Assembly (NCBI GenBank): GCA_019425655.1
Contig: NQWY01033936.1
Span: 62,001 to 126,000, forward strand
Direction of reading: 5' to 3'
DNA length: 64,000 bases
Source of the DNA: Rhizophagus prolifer
Lineage: Eukaryota > Glomeromycota > Glomeromycetes > Glomerales > Glomeraceae
Numbering within the stretch: the first letter of the stretch is position 1; every line of letters begins with the position of its first letter. The position numbers and the translations under genes were made by a program. Under the pieces are notes generated by a model that worked only from the letters and a program-made list of their open reading frames with translations, did no database searches and was not told the origin of the DNA. This document shows, in pieces, positions 1 to 8,135 of the stretch.

Positions 1-1632
1 AGTCAAGTAATAAGTACTTGCACCTTTCACAACTTCGGTCATGAATGATGATTCACCAGCAGGCATAACAGGACCCCATGACACGCTCAAGAAGTGCGTA
101 ATCAAGGTTTCAATGTCTTGTAATGTCTTATCTTTTGGTGGTGGCACAGCCAATGGGTGATCCGCTTTATATGGACCAGAAGGCATGTTATCCAAACACT
201 GTTTGATAATTTTGAGTGACTCAGTAATTTCACGGAAGTGAACAAGTACACGAGCGTATGCATCGCCTTCATACTCAACTGGCACATCAAAATCAAAGTT
301 TTCATAGCCACTGTATGGACGATATTTACGTACGTCGAAATCAATACCTGTTGCACGTAAACCAGTACCAGTTACACCCCACGCAAGCGCAGATTTTGCA
401 TCGTATTGAGCAACATTACGTGTACGACCAATAAACACAGAGTTTTTAAGTGCAGCTGTGTAGTATTCGTTCAAACGTTTAGGCATCCACTCTAGCAACT
501 CTTTAACAAGTTTTTGCCAGTTGTTTGGAAGGTCGTGTGCTGTACCACCAATACGGAACCATGCTGGATGCATACGGTAACCCGTAATTGCCTCAACAAT
601 GTCGTAAACTTTTTGACGGTCTGCGAACATATAGAATACTGGTGTCATACCACCGGCATCCTGAATTGCCGTACCACAGAATAACAAGTGGTTATTAATA
701 CGGAACAATTCGTTCAACATGACACGAATCACTTGCGCACGTTCAGGAACTTTAATACCTGCCATTTGCTCTACAGCCATGACATACGGCATGTTTTGAG
801 CACAACCACCTAAGTAGTCGACACGGTCAGTATAAGGAATGAAAGAGTGCCATGTTTGACGTTCAGCCATCTTTTCCACACCACGGTGGTGATAACCGAT
901 ATCAGGTACACAGTCCTTCACTTCTTCGCCATCTAACTGCAATACAACACGGAACGCACCGTGCGCAGATGGATGGTTAGGGCCCAAGTTCAAGAACATG
1001 AAGTCTTCGTCAGCGTTACCACGCTTAAGACCCCAATCTTCAGGTACAAAGCGTAAGTGTTCCTGTTCGAAATCTTGCTTCGCTTTGTCTTGCATGTACG
1101 GCGTATATTCTGTCGCACGTGCTGAATATTCTTTACGAAGCGGATGACCTTCCCAATAAGTTGGCAACAAAATACGACGGAGCATTGGATGCCCTTCGAA
1201 ATTGATACCGAACATATCGTAAGCTTCACGTTCATACCAGTTGGCATTTGGCCAAATATTTGTCGCTGTCGGGAGGTTAAGATCATTTTCGTTCAAGGCA
1301 ACCTTGATACGAATGTCACTATTACGCTCAAGCGATAATAAATGATAGAACACAGTGAAGTCAGATGCTGGTAAACCATCACGATGTTGACGTAAACGCT
1401 CATCCATCGCTGATAAGTCAAACAGCATTACATAAGGACGTTCCACTTTACGCAGGAACATGAGGACTTCTTGCACGCGTGCGCGCTCAACCCAGACTGT
1501 TGGAAACTCTTCAAAAGTCGCCTGCACATAGAAGTTCTCACCAAATTTGGTTTTGAGCTCTTCTACGATTGCAAATGCTGGGCGTGAATCAACTGGTGTT
1601 GACTCTGGCATAGCAATGTCAGTTTCAGCCAT
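1..1632 (-). CDS. nuoCD: NADH-quinone oxidoreductase subunit C/D (fused), 3' end missing
   Basis: Peripheral-arm subunits of respiratory complex I, which passes electrons from NADH to ubiquinone at the inner membrane. The 544 codons in the window begin [12 protein letters not shown] and run first through a NuoC-type (30 kDa) domain, with the conserved stretch [12 protein letters not shown], then directly into a NuoD-type (49 kDa) domain with [12 protein letters not shown] and YHHRGVEK. The fusion is as in other Acinetobacter and enterobacteria. Roughly 50 C-terminal residues lie beyond base 1, estimated from the usual family length. The ATG at 1632 has AGGAAG upstream. It lies 83 bases downstream of nuoB on the same strand, so it is co-transcribed. 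Confidence 0.96.
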   Translation of the reverse strand, partial: MAETDIAMPESTPVDSRPAFAIVEELKTKFGENFYVQATFEEFPTVWVERARVQEVLMFLRKVERPYVMLFDLSAMDERLRQHRDGLPASDFTVFYHLLSLERNSDIRIKVALNENDLNLPTATNIWPNANWYEREAYDMFGINFEGHPMLRRILLPTYWEGHPLRKEYSARATEYTPYMQDKAKQDFEQEHLRFVPEDWGLKRGNADEDFMFLNLGPNHPSAHGAFRVVLQLDGEEVKDCVPDIGYHHRGVEKMAERQTWHSFIPYTDRVDYLGGCAQNMPYVMAVEQMAGIKVPERAQVIRVMLNELFRINNHLLFCGTAIQDAGGMTPVFYMFADRQKVYDIVEAITGYRMHPAWFRIGGTAHDLPNNWQKLVKELLEWMPKRLNEYYTAALKNSVFIGRTRNVAQYDAKSALAWGVTGTGLRATGIDFDVRKYRPYSGYENFDFDVPVEYEGDAYARVLVHFREITESLKIIKQCLDNMPSGPYKADHPLAVPPPKDKTLQDIETLITHFLSVSWGPVMPAGESSFMTEVVKGASTYYLT

Positions 1633-1715
1633 TGGCTTGGCTTCCTATTTAATACAAATTCTGTCAATTTTCTCGATGAACATATCGGTCAGACATGTCA
1701 AAACACCGTCAAAAA

Positions 1716-2393
1716 TTATTTAGTCTCATCCATAGAGCGTAAGTTTTTAACGGCAATACGCTGCGCATTCTTACGATCACGTTCTGGCATCATCTTTGGC
1801 TTATACACTGGCTGAAGATCATCACCAATCACGGCAGAAAGCGGGCGTCGCTCTAATTGAATCTGGTCTTGCAAAAGCATTAATGCTTGAATTAATGCTT
1901 CAGGACGAGGTGGACAACCTGGGACGTACACGTCAACAGGAATAATTTTGTCTACACCTTGTACTACTGAATAGATGTCGTACATACCTCCAGAGTTTGC
2001 ACAAGCACCCATTGAAATAACCCACTTAGGTTCTAACATTTGTTCGTACAAGCGTTGAATAACCGGAGCCATTTTAACAAAGCAGGTACCTGCAACAATC
2101 ATCAAGTCAGCCTGACGAGGTGAAGCACGAATAACCTCAGCACCGAAACGGGACAAGTCATGCACGCCTGTTAAAGTCGTTGCATATTCAACGTAACAAC
2201 ATGAGGTACCAAAGTTAAATGGCCACAAAGAGTTTTTACGTCCCCAGTTTACTGCTGTATGCAAGACATCCTCTAAACGAGTCATGAATACATTTTTATT
2301 CACTTCCTCTTCAAGCGGATCAGTCACAATTTGACGTTCTTGCAATGGGTATTGATCAGCATCCGGATTCGCGCGGGTCAGAGTATATTTCAT
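1716..2393 (-). CDS. nuoB: NADH-quinone oxidoreductase subunit B
   Basis: Complex I subunit that carries the terminal 4Fe-4S cluster N2, the last centre before ubiquinone. The 225-residue protein contains the expected ligand motifs: the tandem cysteines in [13 protein letters not shown], one in GTCFVKMAP and one in [12 protein letters not shown]. The start at 2393 has AGGAG about ten bases upstream and follows the nuoA stop by only six bases, so the two are translated together. The length is normal for the family, and the N- and C-terminal extensions are typical of gammaproteobacteria. Confidence 0.97.
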   Translation of the reverse strand: MKYTLTRANPDADQYPLQERQIVTDPLEEEVNKNVFMTRLEDVLHTAVNWGRKNSLWPFNFGTSCCYVEYATTLTGVHDLSRFGAEVIRASPRQADLMIVAGTCFVKMAPVIQRLYEQMLEPKWVISMGACANSGGMYDIYSVVQGVDKIIPVDVYVPGCPPRPEALIQALMLLQDQIQLERRPLSAVIGDDLQPVYKPKMMPERDRKNAQRIAVKNLRSMDETK

Positions 2394-2399
2394 CCCGAC

Positions 2400-2951
2400 T
2401 TACTCCTTTTCAGATGACAATGCAGGTGTAGTTTTTGACTTAACACGACCTGATGATTGGGCTGGAATCTGGCCTGTAGGGTCAGTTACGAGCTCTTCAA
2501 TAGAGTTAAAGCGTGTAATTTCAGCAATATTCATTGTTGGTGAACCAACTTTGACCTTTTCACCTGCTGATTTACGACGATCTGCTGGTGACCAACTTAA
2601 GGCACCTACAGAGAAGGCATAAACAAGCGCAATCAATAGATCAACGACAAAGATCACAACAGTGGTATATCCCAACCACCCTACTTCACGCACAGAAGTA
2701 GACCATGCATAGAGGTAAAGTGCCTCTAAGTCGAATACAACAAAGAAAATTGCAACTAAATAGAACTTTGCAGACAGGCGAATGCGAGCGCCACCAGCAC
2801 TCACGACACCTGATTCAAACTGCTCTTGCTTAGCACGTCCCCACGATTTTCCCCCGAGGAGTAAGGGAACTGTGAGCATAAAGACGCAAAGAAATGTAAC
2901 GCCGATCACGAAGGCGATAATCGCCCAGTCGTATGGAGTAATGGCACTCAT
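2400..2951 (-). CDS. nuoA: NADH-quinone oxidoreductase subunit A
   Basis: Small membrane subunit of complex I that contributes to the quinone-site loop. I chose the ATG at 2951 (protein begins MSAITPYDWAII, 183 residues) because CCAGGAG lies just upstream; an in-frame start at 3023 would add 24 residues without a good ribosome site. Three membrane segments are visible, with the conserved acidic stretch VFDLEALYLYAW between the second and third. It is the first gene of the nuo operon, so the operon promoter should lie in 2952-3314. The C-terminal tail past residue 130 is long and polar, as is usual in Acinetobacter and Pseudomonas. Confidence 0.95.
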   Translation of the reverse strand: MSAITPYDWAIIAFVIGVTFLCVFMLTVPLLLGGKSWGRAKQEQFESGVVSAGGARIRLSAKFYLVAIFFVVFDLEALYLYAWSTSVREVGWLGYTTVVIFVVDLLIALVYAFSVGALSWSPADRRKSAGEKVKVGSPTMNIAEITRFNSIEELVTDPTGQIPAQSSGRVKSKTTPALSSEKE

Positions 2952-3023
2952 GCGGGGATAACTCCTGGCAGGCCTATTATTTAACAAAGAATGTATGTAT
3001 TGGCCTTTGAATACACCAAACAC

Positions 3024-3314
3024 AAAATTAATCCCGCCAATTGTACCTGATTTCTAATTTCGCATGCTAGTTGAAGCGTCTTAGTCTTTTGGATGATTTT
3101 CTAATCAAAAGTATTCATCTATGTCTTGTAGAGGGGGTTTCACCGTTCATAATCGGGAACAATCGCTCATTTGGTCAAATTAAACAACTTACTTTTTTAT
3201 AATATTAAGTGGTTTTTTATTGTATTCATCTTCTGCTCTGAATTATGATGAATGTTTAATCATGCATAATATTTATTACTCTTGGATAAGGGTATTTATC
3301 ATTAAGGGCAGCTG
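3024..3314. other. Divergent intergenic region between nuo operon and diguanylate cyclase
   Basis: About 290 A/T-rich bases that must hold the promoters of both the leftward nuo operon and the rightward diguanylate cyclase gene. I saw no clear operator, terminator or RNA structure. The rightward gene is preceded by AAGGGCAG, a usable ribosome site. Confidence 0.5.
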
Positions 3315-4736
3315 ATGCCATACTCACTTCGTGAACTTTCATTTTCTTCCTTCCTGAAATTTTTCATTCTATTTACGATCATTATTTCGATATGCTGCTT
3401 TATTGGAATTGCATCTCGGCCCCTTAGTTTTCTGGCTTTTTTCTGGCCGGCCAATTCAGTTTTATTAGGATTACTGGTTCGCTATCCTCAAACACGTAAA
3501 CTCGGTACTTTTCTTGGCGCATATACTGGATATGTTATTGCCGACCTTATTCAAGGCACACCATTTTTACTGACTATTATCCTAACAACATCTAACTTTA
3601 TTTATGTTGTTACCTCTCTAGTGCTGTATCTATGTTTAAGTCAACACATTAGATCTGCTCATCGTGGTTATTCTTACCTTTTTTTATTCGGGTTATGTGG
3701 CATAGGCAGTTTAGTTGGCGCTTTATTTGCCGCAACTTTTGTGCCTATGTTTAATACCAAGTTTATGCTTGGCAGCTTTTGGGCCGAGTTTGGTTACTGG
3801 ATGACATCAGAACTACAAAATGCCCTACTATTACTTCCTATATTGCTCAATATCCCTGCTTACTCCCAGATAAAACGATATTTTAATGGTCATCGGGAGC
3901 ATATAAGCATTATCGACTTATTGCCTTTTTTAGCTGTATTAATTTCAATTACAGTAAGTTATTACGACTCTGGGCCAGGTTCTTTACTCTATCCAATCGC
4001 AGCTTTAGTTTGGTGTGCTATACGCTACAAACCTATTGTGGTCGCCCTAATTACCTCATTTACCAGTGCTTATATTATTTACCATGTCTCTGGGCATTAT
4101 TTATTACTTTATCCAGAAGATTACCTGAGCAATACCATTTCAATTCGTATTGGCTTAATTATGATGACGCTTGCACCTCTAACTGTTTCTAGTATTAGTG
4201 CACTTCATTCAGAGTTAATTCAAAAACTTCAACATGCTATTGCCCATGATGAGCTCACATCTAGTTTAACTCGACGTCAATTTTTACAATCAGTTCGTAT
4301 ACTTCAAGAAAAAGTTCAAAAGGAAAATAAAACATCTGCTTTTTTTATGTTGGATGTCGATCATTTTAAAAAAGTAAATGATAGTTATGGCCACTTAATT
4401 GGAGATAGAGCCTTACAAACCTGTGTAACCACTATACAAAATATTTTGCACCCTCATGATTTACTAGGACGTTTTGGTGGCGAAGAGTTCGCAATTTTTA
4501 TTCCTGATACTAATAAAGAAGCCGCTTTTGAGCTCGCCGAAAGAATACGTACCAAGATTAGCCAGCAACCGATTTATGTTTATGGGAAATTACCTATTTT
4601 TGTACAGGTCAGTATTGGTATAAGTCTATATTCACCAAATCACCATCGCTCTATTGAAAGCCTGTTTAAAGAAGCCGATGACGCACTCTATCAAGCTAAA
4701 CGCCAAGGACGTAATCGGGTTTTTATTTCTTTGTAA
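3315..4736 (+). CDS. MASE1-domain diguanylate cyclase (GGDEF)
   Basis: Predicted membrane enzyme that makes cyclic di-GMP from two GTP. Residues 1 to about 290 form a multi-helix membrane sensor of the MASE1 type, with the characteristic stretch FFWPANSVLLGLLVRYP near residue 43. Residues 300-470 are a GGDEF domain with a GGEEF active-site signature at 388-392 and metal-site context MLDVDHFKKVND. The inhibitory I-site RxxD, normally five residues before the signature, reads HPHD here, so product feedback inhibition may be absent. There is no EAL domain. It is monocistronic. The input signal cannot be told from sequence. Confidence 0.93.
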   Translation: MPYSLRELSFSSFLKFFILFTIIISICCFIGIASRPLSFLAFFWPANSVLLGLLVRYPQTRKLGTFLGAYTGYVIADLIQGTPFLLTIILTTSNFIYVVTSLVLYLCLSQHIRSAHRGYSYLFLFGLCGIGSLVGALFAATFVPMFNTKFMLGSFWAEFGYWMTSELQNALLLLPILLNIPAYSQIKRYFNGHREHISIIDLLPFLAVLISITVSYYDSGPGSLLYPIAALVWCAIRYKPIVVALITSFTSAYIIYHVSGHYLLLYPEDYLSNTISIRIGLIMMTLAPLTVSSISALHSELIQKLQHAIAHDELTSSLTRRQFLQSVRILQEKVQKENKTSAFFMLDVDHFKKVNDSYGHLIGDRALQTCVTTIQNILHPHDLLGRFGGEEFAIFIPDTNKEAAFELAERIRTKISQQPIYVYGKLPIFVQVSIGISLYSPNHHRSIESLFKEADDALYQAKRQGRNRVFISL

Positions 4737-4829
4737 TATTTTAAAGTCATCATCTAGTGTAATGAATTTTATACAATAACTTCTGTTTTTGCCATGTATG
4801 CTAATAACAGATAATAAGGAGAAAAATGT

Positions 4830-5183
4830 ATGAATCTAGAATATACGCATAAACCAGACTATTACTTGTTCGCGCAATTACTCGTGCGACATATAGAAAG
4901 CTATATTCAAAAACATCCAGATGCAGATAATGCCATTTTTGACTTGAGAGATGTCTATGAAATTTTTAGACAAGATTTCGCGTCAACCACGACAAACCTA
5001 GAAGGCATTTTACATATTGCAGATTCATATAAAGTTGAAACTTTGAATGGAGACCAACCTCTTATTCAAAAATATCAAATTGATGCTAAAAATAATTCGC
5101 TGTTAATTGACTTTAATACCGATGCTCTCAACAGTCTAAGAAGCGGCAAACCGATTTTGGAGCCTGACGCGACTCAACTATAA
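4830..5183 (+). CDS. Small conserved hypothetical protein
   Basis: A 117-residue acidic, soluble protein that I do not recognise. It begins MNLEYTHKPDYYLFAQ; its start is preceded by AAGGAGAAAAATGT, a strong ribosome site, which with the codon use supports a real gene. It has no signal peptide, membrane segment or cysteine motif. The first half is likely helical (LLVRHIESYIQKHPD). It lies 93 bases after the diguanylate cyclase and may share its transcript. The gene ends at a strong bidirectional terminator shared with bfmS. Confidence 0.75.
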   Translation: MNLEYTHKPDYYLFAQLLVRHIESYIQKHPDADNAIFDLRDVYEIFRQDFASTTTNLEGILHIADSYKVETLNGDQPLIQKYQIDAKNNSLLIDFNTDALNSLRSGKPILEPDATQL

Positions 5184-5187
5184 ATCA

Positions 5188-5228
5188 GCCAATAAAAAAG
5201 CACCTTATGCAGGTGCTTTTTTATTGGC
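5188..5228. terminator. Bidirectional terminator between hypothetical gene and bfmS
   Basis: A perfect 17-bp inverted repeat (5188-5204 and 5212-5228) with a 7-base loop. The A-run on one arm and the T-run on the other let it end transcripts from both sides. It overlaps the bfmS stop codon at 5205-5207. Confidence 0.9.
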
Positions 5229-6854
5229 TTTTAATGGGGGTTGTTTAAATCGATGTGCAGGCCAAGTCATAATAAAACGTGCCCCACCCAAACTTGGGCT
5301 TTCATCAACTTTAATTTCGCCACCAAACCAGTAAGCAATACGACTTACAATTGAAAGTCCCAGACCATAACCACCAGAGGCACGCGTACGGCTGTCATCT
5401 AAACGCGCAAAGGCTTCAAATACACGCTTACGGTCTTGTTCAGGGATACCCGGCCCATCATCTTCAACACAGACAAAAGCCATGCCATCACTGTGAATAC
5501 CACCAGTAATACGCACTTTATTATCACAATAACGAACCGCATTTCCGACCAAATTTTGTACAACACGGTGAAGATAACGACGCTCTGCATCCACCTTGAC
5601 ATATAAAGGTGGTGGAACGAGCTCAATCTCTTTCTGCGTTTTTAAAGCTTCAGTTTCAACAGCAACCTGATCCAACACTTCAAACAGCACAATTTCTGCA
5701 AAATCTAACGAAGGTGTGCCCTGCTCTAGTTTTGCATAAGTCATGATTTCATCAATTAAAGTATTGAGTGCTTCAATATCTTTATCAATCATGTCGACCT
5801 GATGCATACGATGATTGTAGTCATCTTCTTCGGCTAACATTTCTGTACCAAAGCGAATACGCGCAACAGGAGTTCTAAGTTCATGAGACACAGCACGCAT
5901 TAGCTCACGCTGAGCTTCAATTAAACGCTGAATATGATCAGACATATTGTTATAGCTTGAAGCCAAGTTTGCCATTTCGTCACTTCCTTCAATAGGAACA
6001 CGCAATGACAAATCACCCGATTTCATACGGTTTAATGCATAACGCACTTGTCGAATTTTGCGCTCTAACGGCAAAATCAAACCATAAACACCTAAACTTA
6101 ATAAGAACAAGCTAAATAAGGTAATACCCGCAGAAAGCTGTAAAGGCATCCAGTTAAACATTGGAACAGGGCCTAACACCAAAACTTGCGTAGGGTGGTT
6201 CGGAATTGGAGAGACAATCGAAATAGTTGTACCACGTACTGTTGCACTATCTTTGTACAACATCACGCTTTGATCTTGGCGTAAACGTCCAATCTGTTCA
6301 GAATCCAGATTTATATCTTGAATGTTTTGAATATTGATTGGATATGAAAAATGTTTTTGAATCTTGGCAAGATACTCTTGTTCCTGACCCGGATAAAACA
6401 TGAGGTAGTCGAGTACAAAAATAGGAAGAGCCTTCATTTGGCGTTCACTAATTTTGTCGACTTTTATAGATAGATAATGCTGCGGGTCGTCACGCAAGCC
6501 AATAATCACATAAGCAATACTATTGCTTGCATCGTAACGAACTACAGATTTTTGTGCTTCGATCCGTTTTTTCTCGGTTCGAGACAGTTCAACCTTACTT
6601 GCATCGGTATAGTAAATTGGAAGTTCGAGCAAATCAGATGCGTCAGAAATCCAATCTATCTTTTGCTGCTTCCCAGGTTGTCGAGCGACCCCTTCACCAA
6701 TGACATAAGAAATACCATCAGTTAAAGATTCTCGGTATTCTTGCGCGCGTTGGTAGTTGATAATTTGTACCAGTAAATACCCAAAAACAGCCACCAAAAC
6801 AACAAGAATTACCAGCCCCGCATATATTCGCAGGAATATACTGTGTTTAAACAC
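5205..6854 (-). CDS. bfmS: Sensor histidine kinase BfmS
   Basis: Inner-membrane sensor kinase of the BfmRS system, which in A. baumannii controls envelope stress response, capsule, pili and biofilm. In order: membrane helix at about 8-30; periplasmic sensor region to about 235; second helix 237-260; HAMP linker; dimerisation helix with the phospho-acceptor H324 in AVSHELRTP; and an HATPase domain with NLVGNAVRY, DDGPGIP and GYGLGLSI. The start at 6854 is GTG, preceded by TAAGG. It lies 32 bases after bfmR in the same operon. Length (549) is normal. The C-terminus ends inside the shared terminator. Confidence 0.95.
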   Translation of the reverse strand: MFKHSIFLRIYAGLVILVVLVAVFGYLLVQIINYQRAQEYRESLTDGISYVIGEGVARQPGKQQKIDWISDASDLLELPIYYTDASKVELSRTEKKRIEAQKSVVRYDASNSIAYVIIGLRDDPQHYLSIKVDKISERQMKALPIFVLDYLMFYPGQEQEYLAKIQKHFSYPINIQNIQDINLDSEQIGRLRQDQSVMLYKDSATVRGTTISIVSPIPNHPTQVLVLGPVPMFNWMPLQLSAGITLFSLFLLSLGVYGLILPLERKIRQVRYALNRMKSGDLSLRVPIEGSDEMANLASSYNNMSDHIQRLIEAQRELMRAVSHELRTPVARIRFGTEMLAEEDDYNHRMHQVDMIDKDIEALNTLIDEIMTYAKLEQGTPSLDFAEIVLFEVLDQVAVETEALKTQKEIELVPPPLYVKVDAERRYLHRVVQNLVGNAVRYCDNKVRITGGIHSDGMAFVCVEDDGPGIPEQDRKRVFEAFARLDDSRTRASGGYGLGLSIVSRIAYWFGGEIKVDESPSLGGARFIMTWPAHRFKQPPLKANKKAPA

Positions 6855-6886
6855 TCGACCAACCTTATAGGAAGTTTAATCAGATT

Positions 6887-7603
6887 TTACAATCCATTGG
6901 TTTCTTTAACAAACAAGTAACCTTTACTACGTACAGTTTTAATACGTTTTGGATTTTCAGGATCATCGCCAATTTTTGGACGAATACGCGAAATACGCAC
7001 ATCGATTGAACGGTCTTGACCATCGTATTCGATACCACGTAAACGTTCGAAGATATCTTCGCGCGATAAGATACGACCAGCGTTTGAAGCAAGTAACCAT
7101 AACAAGTCATATTCAGCACTTGTAAAGTCAACAAGTTCACCGTTTAACGTTACAGAGCGGCCGCCATTGTCGATGACAAGGTCGTCAAACTCAATACGTT
7201 GTGCAACTTCATCTTCAACAGTTTTATCTGTGCGACGTAATAGTGCACGAATGCGCGCTAACAATACACGTGGCTGAACTGGTTTAGCGACATAATCGTC
7301 AGCACCCATTTCCAGACCAAGTACTTGGTCCATGTCTTCAGTACGTGCAGTCAACATTAAAATAGGTTGATGGTAATGTGGACGAACTTCACGACAAACG
7401 GTTAAACCATCGGCACCCGGCAACATGACATCCAAGACCACAAGATCTGGTTGTTCACTAATAATACGACGAATTGCACGGTTACCATCAGTTTCCACAC
7501 CAACTTCCAAGCCGTTGCGGATTAAGTATTCTTGAGTTAATCGTGCTAAACGCTCGTCATCTTCAACGATCAGAATCTTTGGTAACTTTTCTTCTTGGCT
7601 CAT
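6887..7603 (-). CDS. bfmR: Response regulator BfmR
   Basis: OmpR-type DNA-binding response regulator. Receiver domain at residues 8-125 with the acidic pair E14/D15/D16, phospho-acceptor D58 in VVLDVMLPGADG and conserved K107 in YVAKPVQPR. A winged-helix DNA-binding domain follows at about 140-235 (DRSIDVRISRIRPKIG, RSKGYLF). The sequence matches my memory of A. baumannii BfmR. It is the first gene of bfmRS; the promoter must be in the 530-base gap before nrdA. The family autoregulates, but I did not identify its operator here. Confidence 0.96.
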   Translation of the reverse strand: MSQEEKLPKILIVEDDERLARLTQEYLIRNGLEVGVETDGNRAIRRIISEQPDLVVLDVMLPGADGLTVCREVRPHYHQPILMLTARTEDMDQVLGLEMGADDYVAKPVQPRVLLARIRALLRRTDKTVEDEVAQRIEFDDLVIDNGGRSVTLNGELVDFTSAEYDLLWLLASNAGRILSREDIFERLRGIEYDGQDRSIDVRISRIRPKIGDDPENPKRIKTVRSKGYLFVKETNGL

Positions 7604-7891
7604 ATCATTGCCCCTATAAATCTCATTACATGCATCTTAAAAATCTTGCAGATACATTCGTTTATCATTTGCAATATACACACGTTTACATTGTAAACAA
7701 GTAGGCGTTCACCAAACTGATACATGACAACCATGTTTTGTTGCATTTTATTAATCTTTGAATTTCCAAGTATTTTTAATATCTGTTTATTGTTATTAAA
7801 AGTCATAATCTATTCATATTTCCTATGTATGAATATTAAACAAATTATTTCTTAGCGGAATTTAAATTCATTCAAGTGCTTGTTTTTTGAG

Positions 7892-7900
7892 TTATCCACA
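7892..7900 (+). promoter_or_regulatory. DnaA box upstream of nrdA
   Basis: Exact TTATCCACA, the consensus DnaA-binding nonamer, 236 bases upstream of the nrdA start. DnaA is known to regulate nrdAB in E. coli; a single nonamer can also occur by chance, so the role here is inference. Confidence 0.5.
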
Positions 7901-8002
7901 AAGTTATCTATAAGCGTTTTTTAATAGCTTTGCTATGCTATCTCCCGACAAATCATACAGATAAAAAATTACTAAAAAGTCAAGATTGATCTAGCTTAAA
8001 AA

Positions 8003-8050
8003 ATCCCGTATCTTGTGTTGAAAATAAACTTTAACTACTAAGTCTTGTGT
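8003..8050 (+). promoter_or_regulatory. Pair of candidate NrdR boxes upstream of nrdA
   Basis: Two 16-base sites, 8003-8018 (ends TCTTGTGT) and 8035-8050 (ends TCTTGTGT), each a fair match to the NrdR-box pattern ending TWGTGT. They are 32 bases apart, three helical turns, the spacing NrdR pairs usually show. NrdR represses ribonucleotide reductase genes when dATP is high. The assignment rests on pattern and spacing only. Confidence 0.55.
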
Positions 8051-8135
8051 TTATCCCTCAAATATCGTGGCATGTTTTTTGCTCGGTTCAAACGGTCTAT
8101 GAACATAACAAAAGTGACAATGGAGCTATGCTGGC

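Larger units (their letters stand above)
7604..8135. other. Divergent bfmR/nrdA control region
   Basis: A 532-base A/T-rich gap between divergent genes. It holds a consensus DnaA box (TTATCCACA, 7892-7900) and, closer to nrdA, two NrdR-box-like sites listed separately. The 250 bases next to bfmR carry nothing I can name; short open frames there look like chance. Confidence 0.6.
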
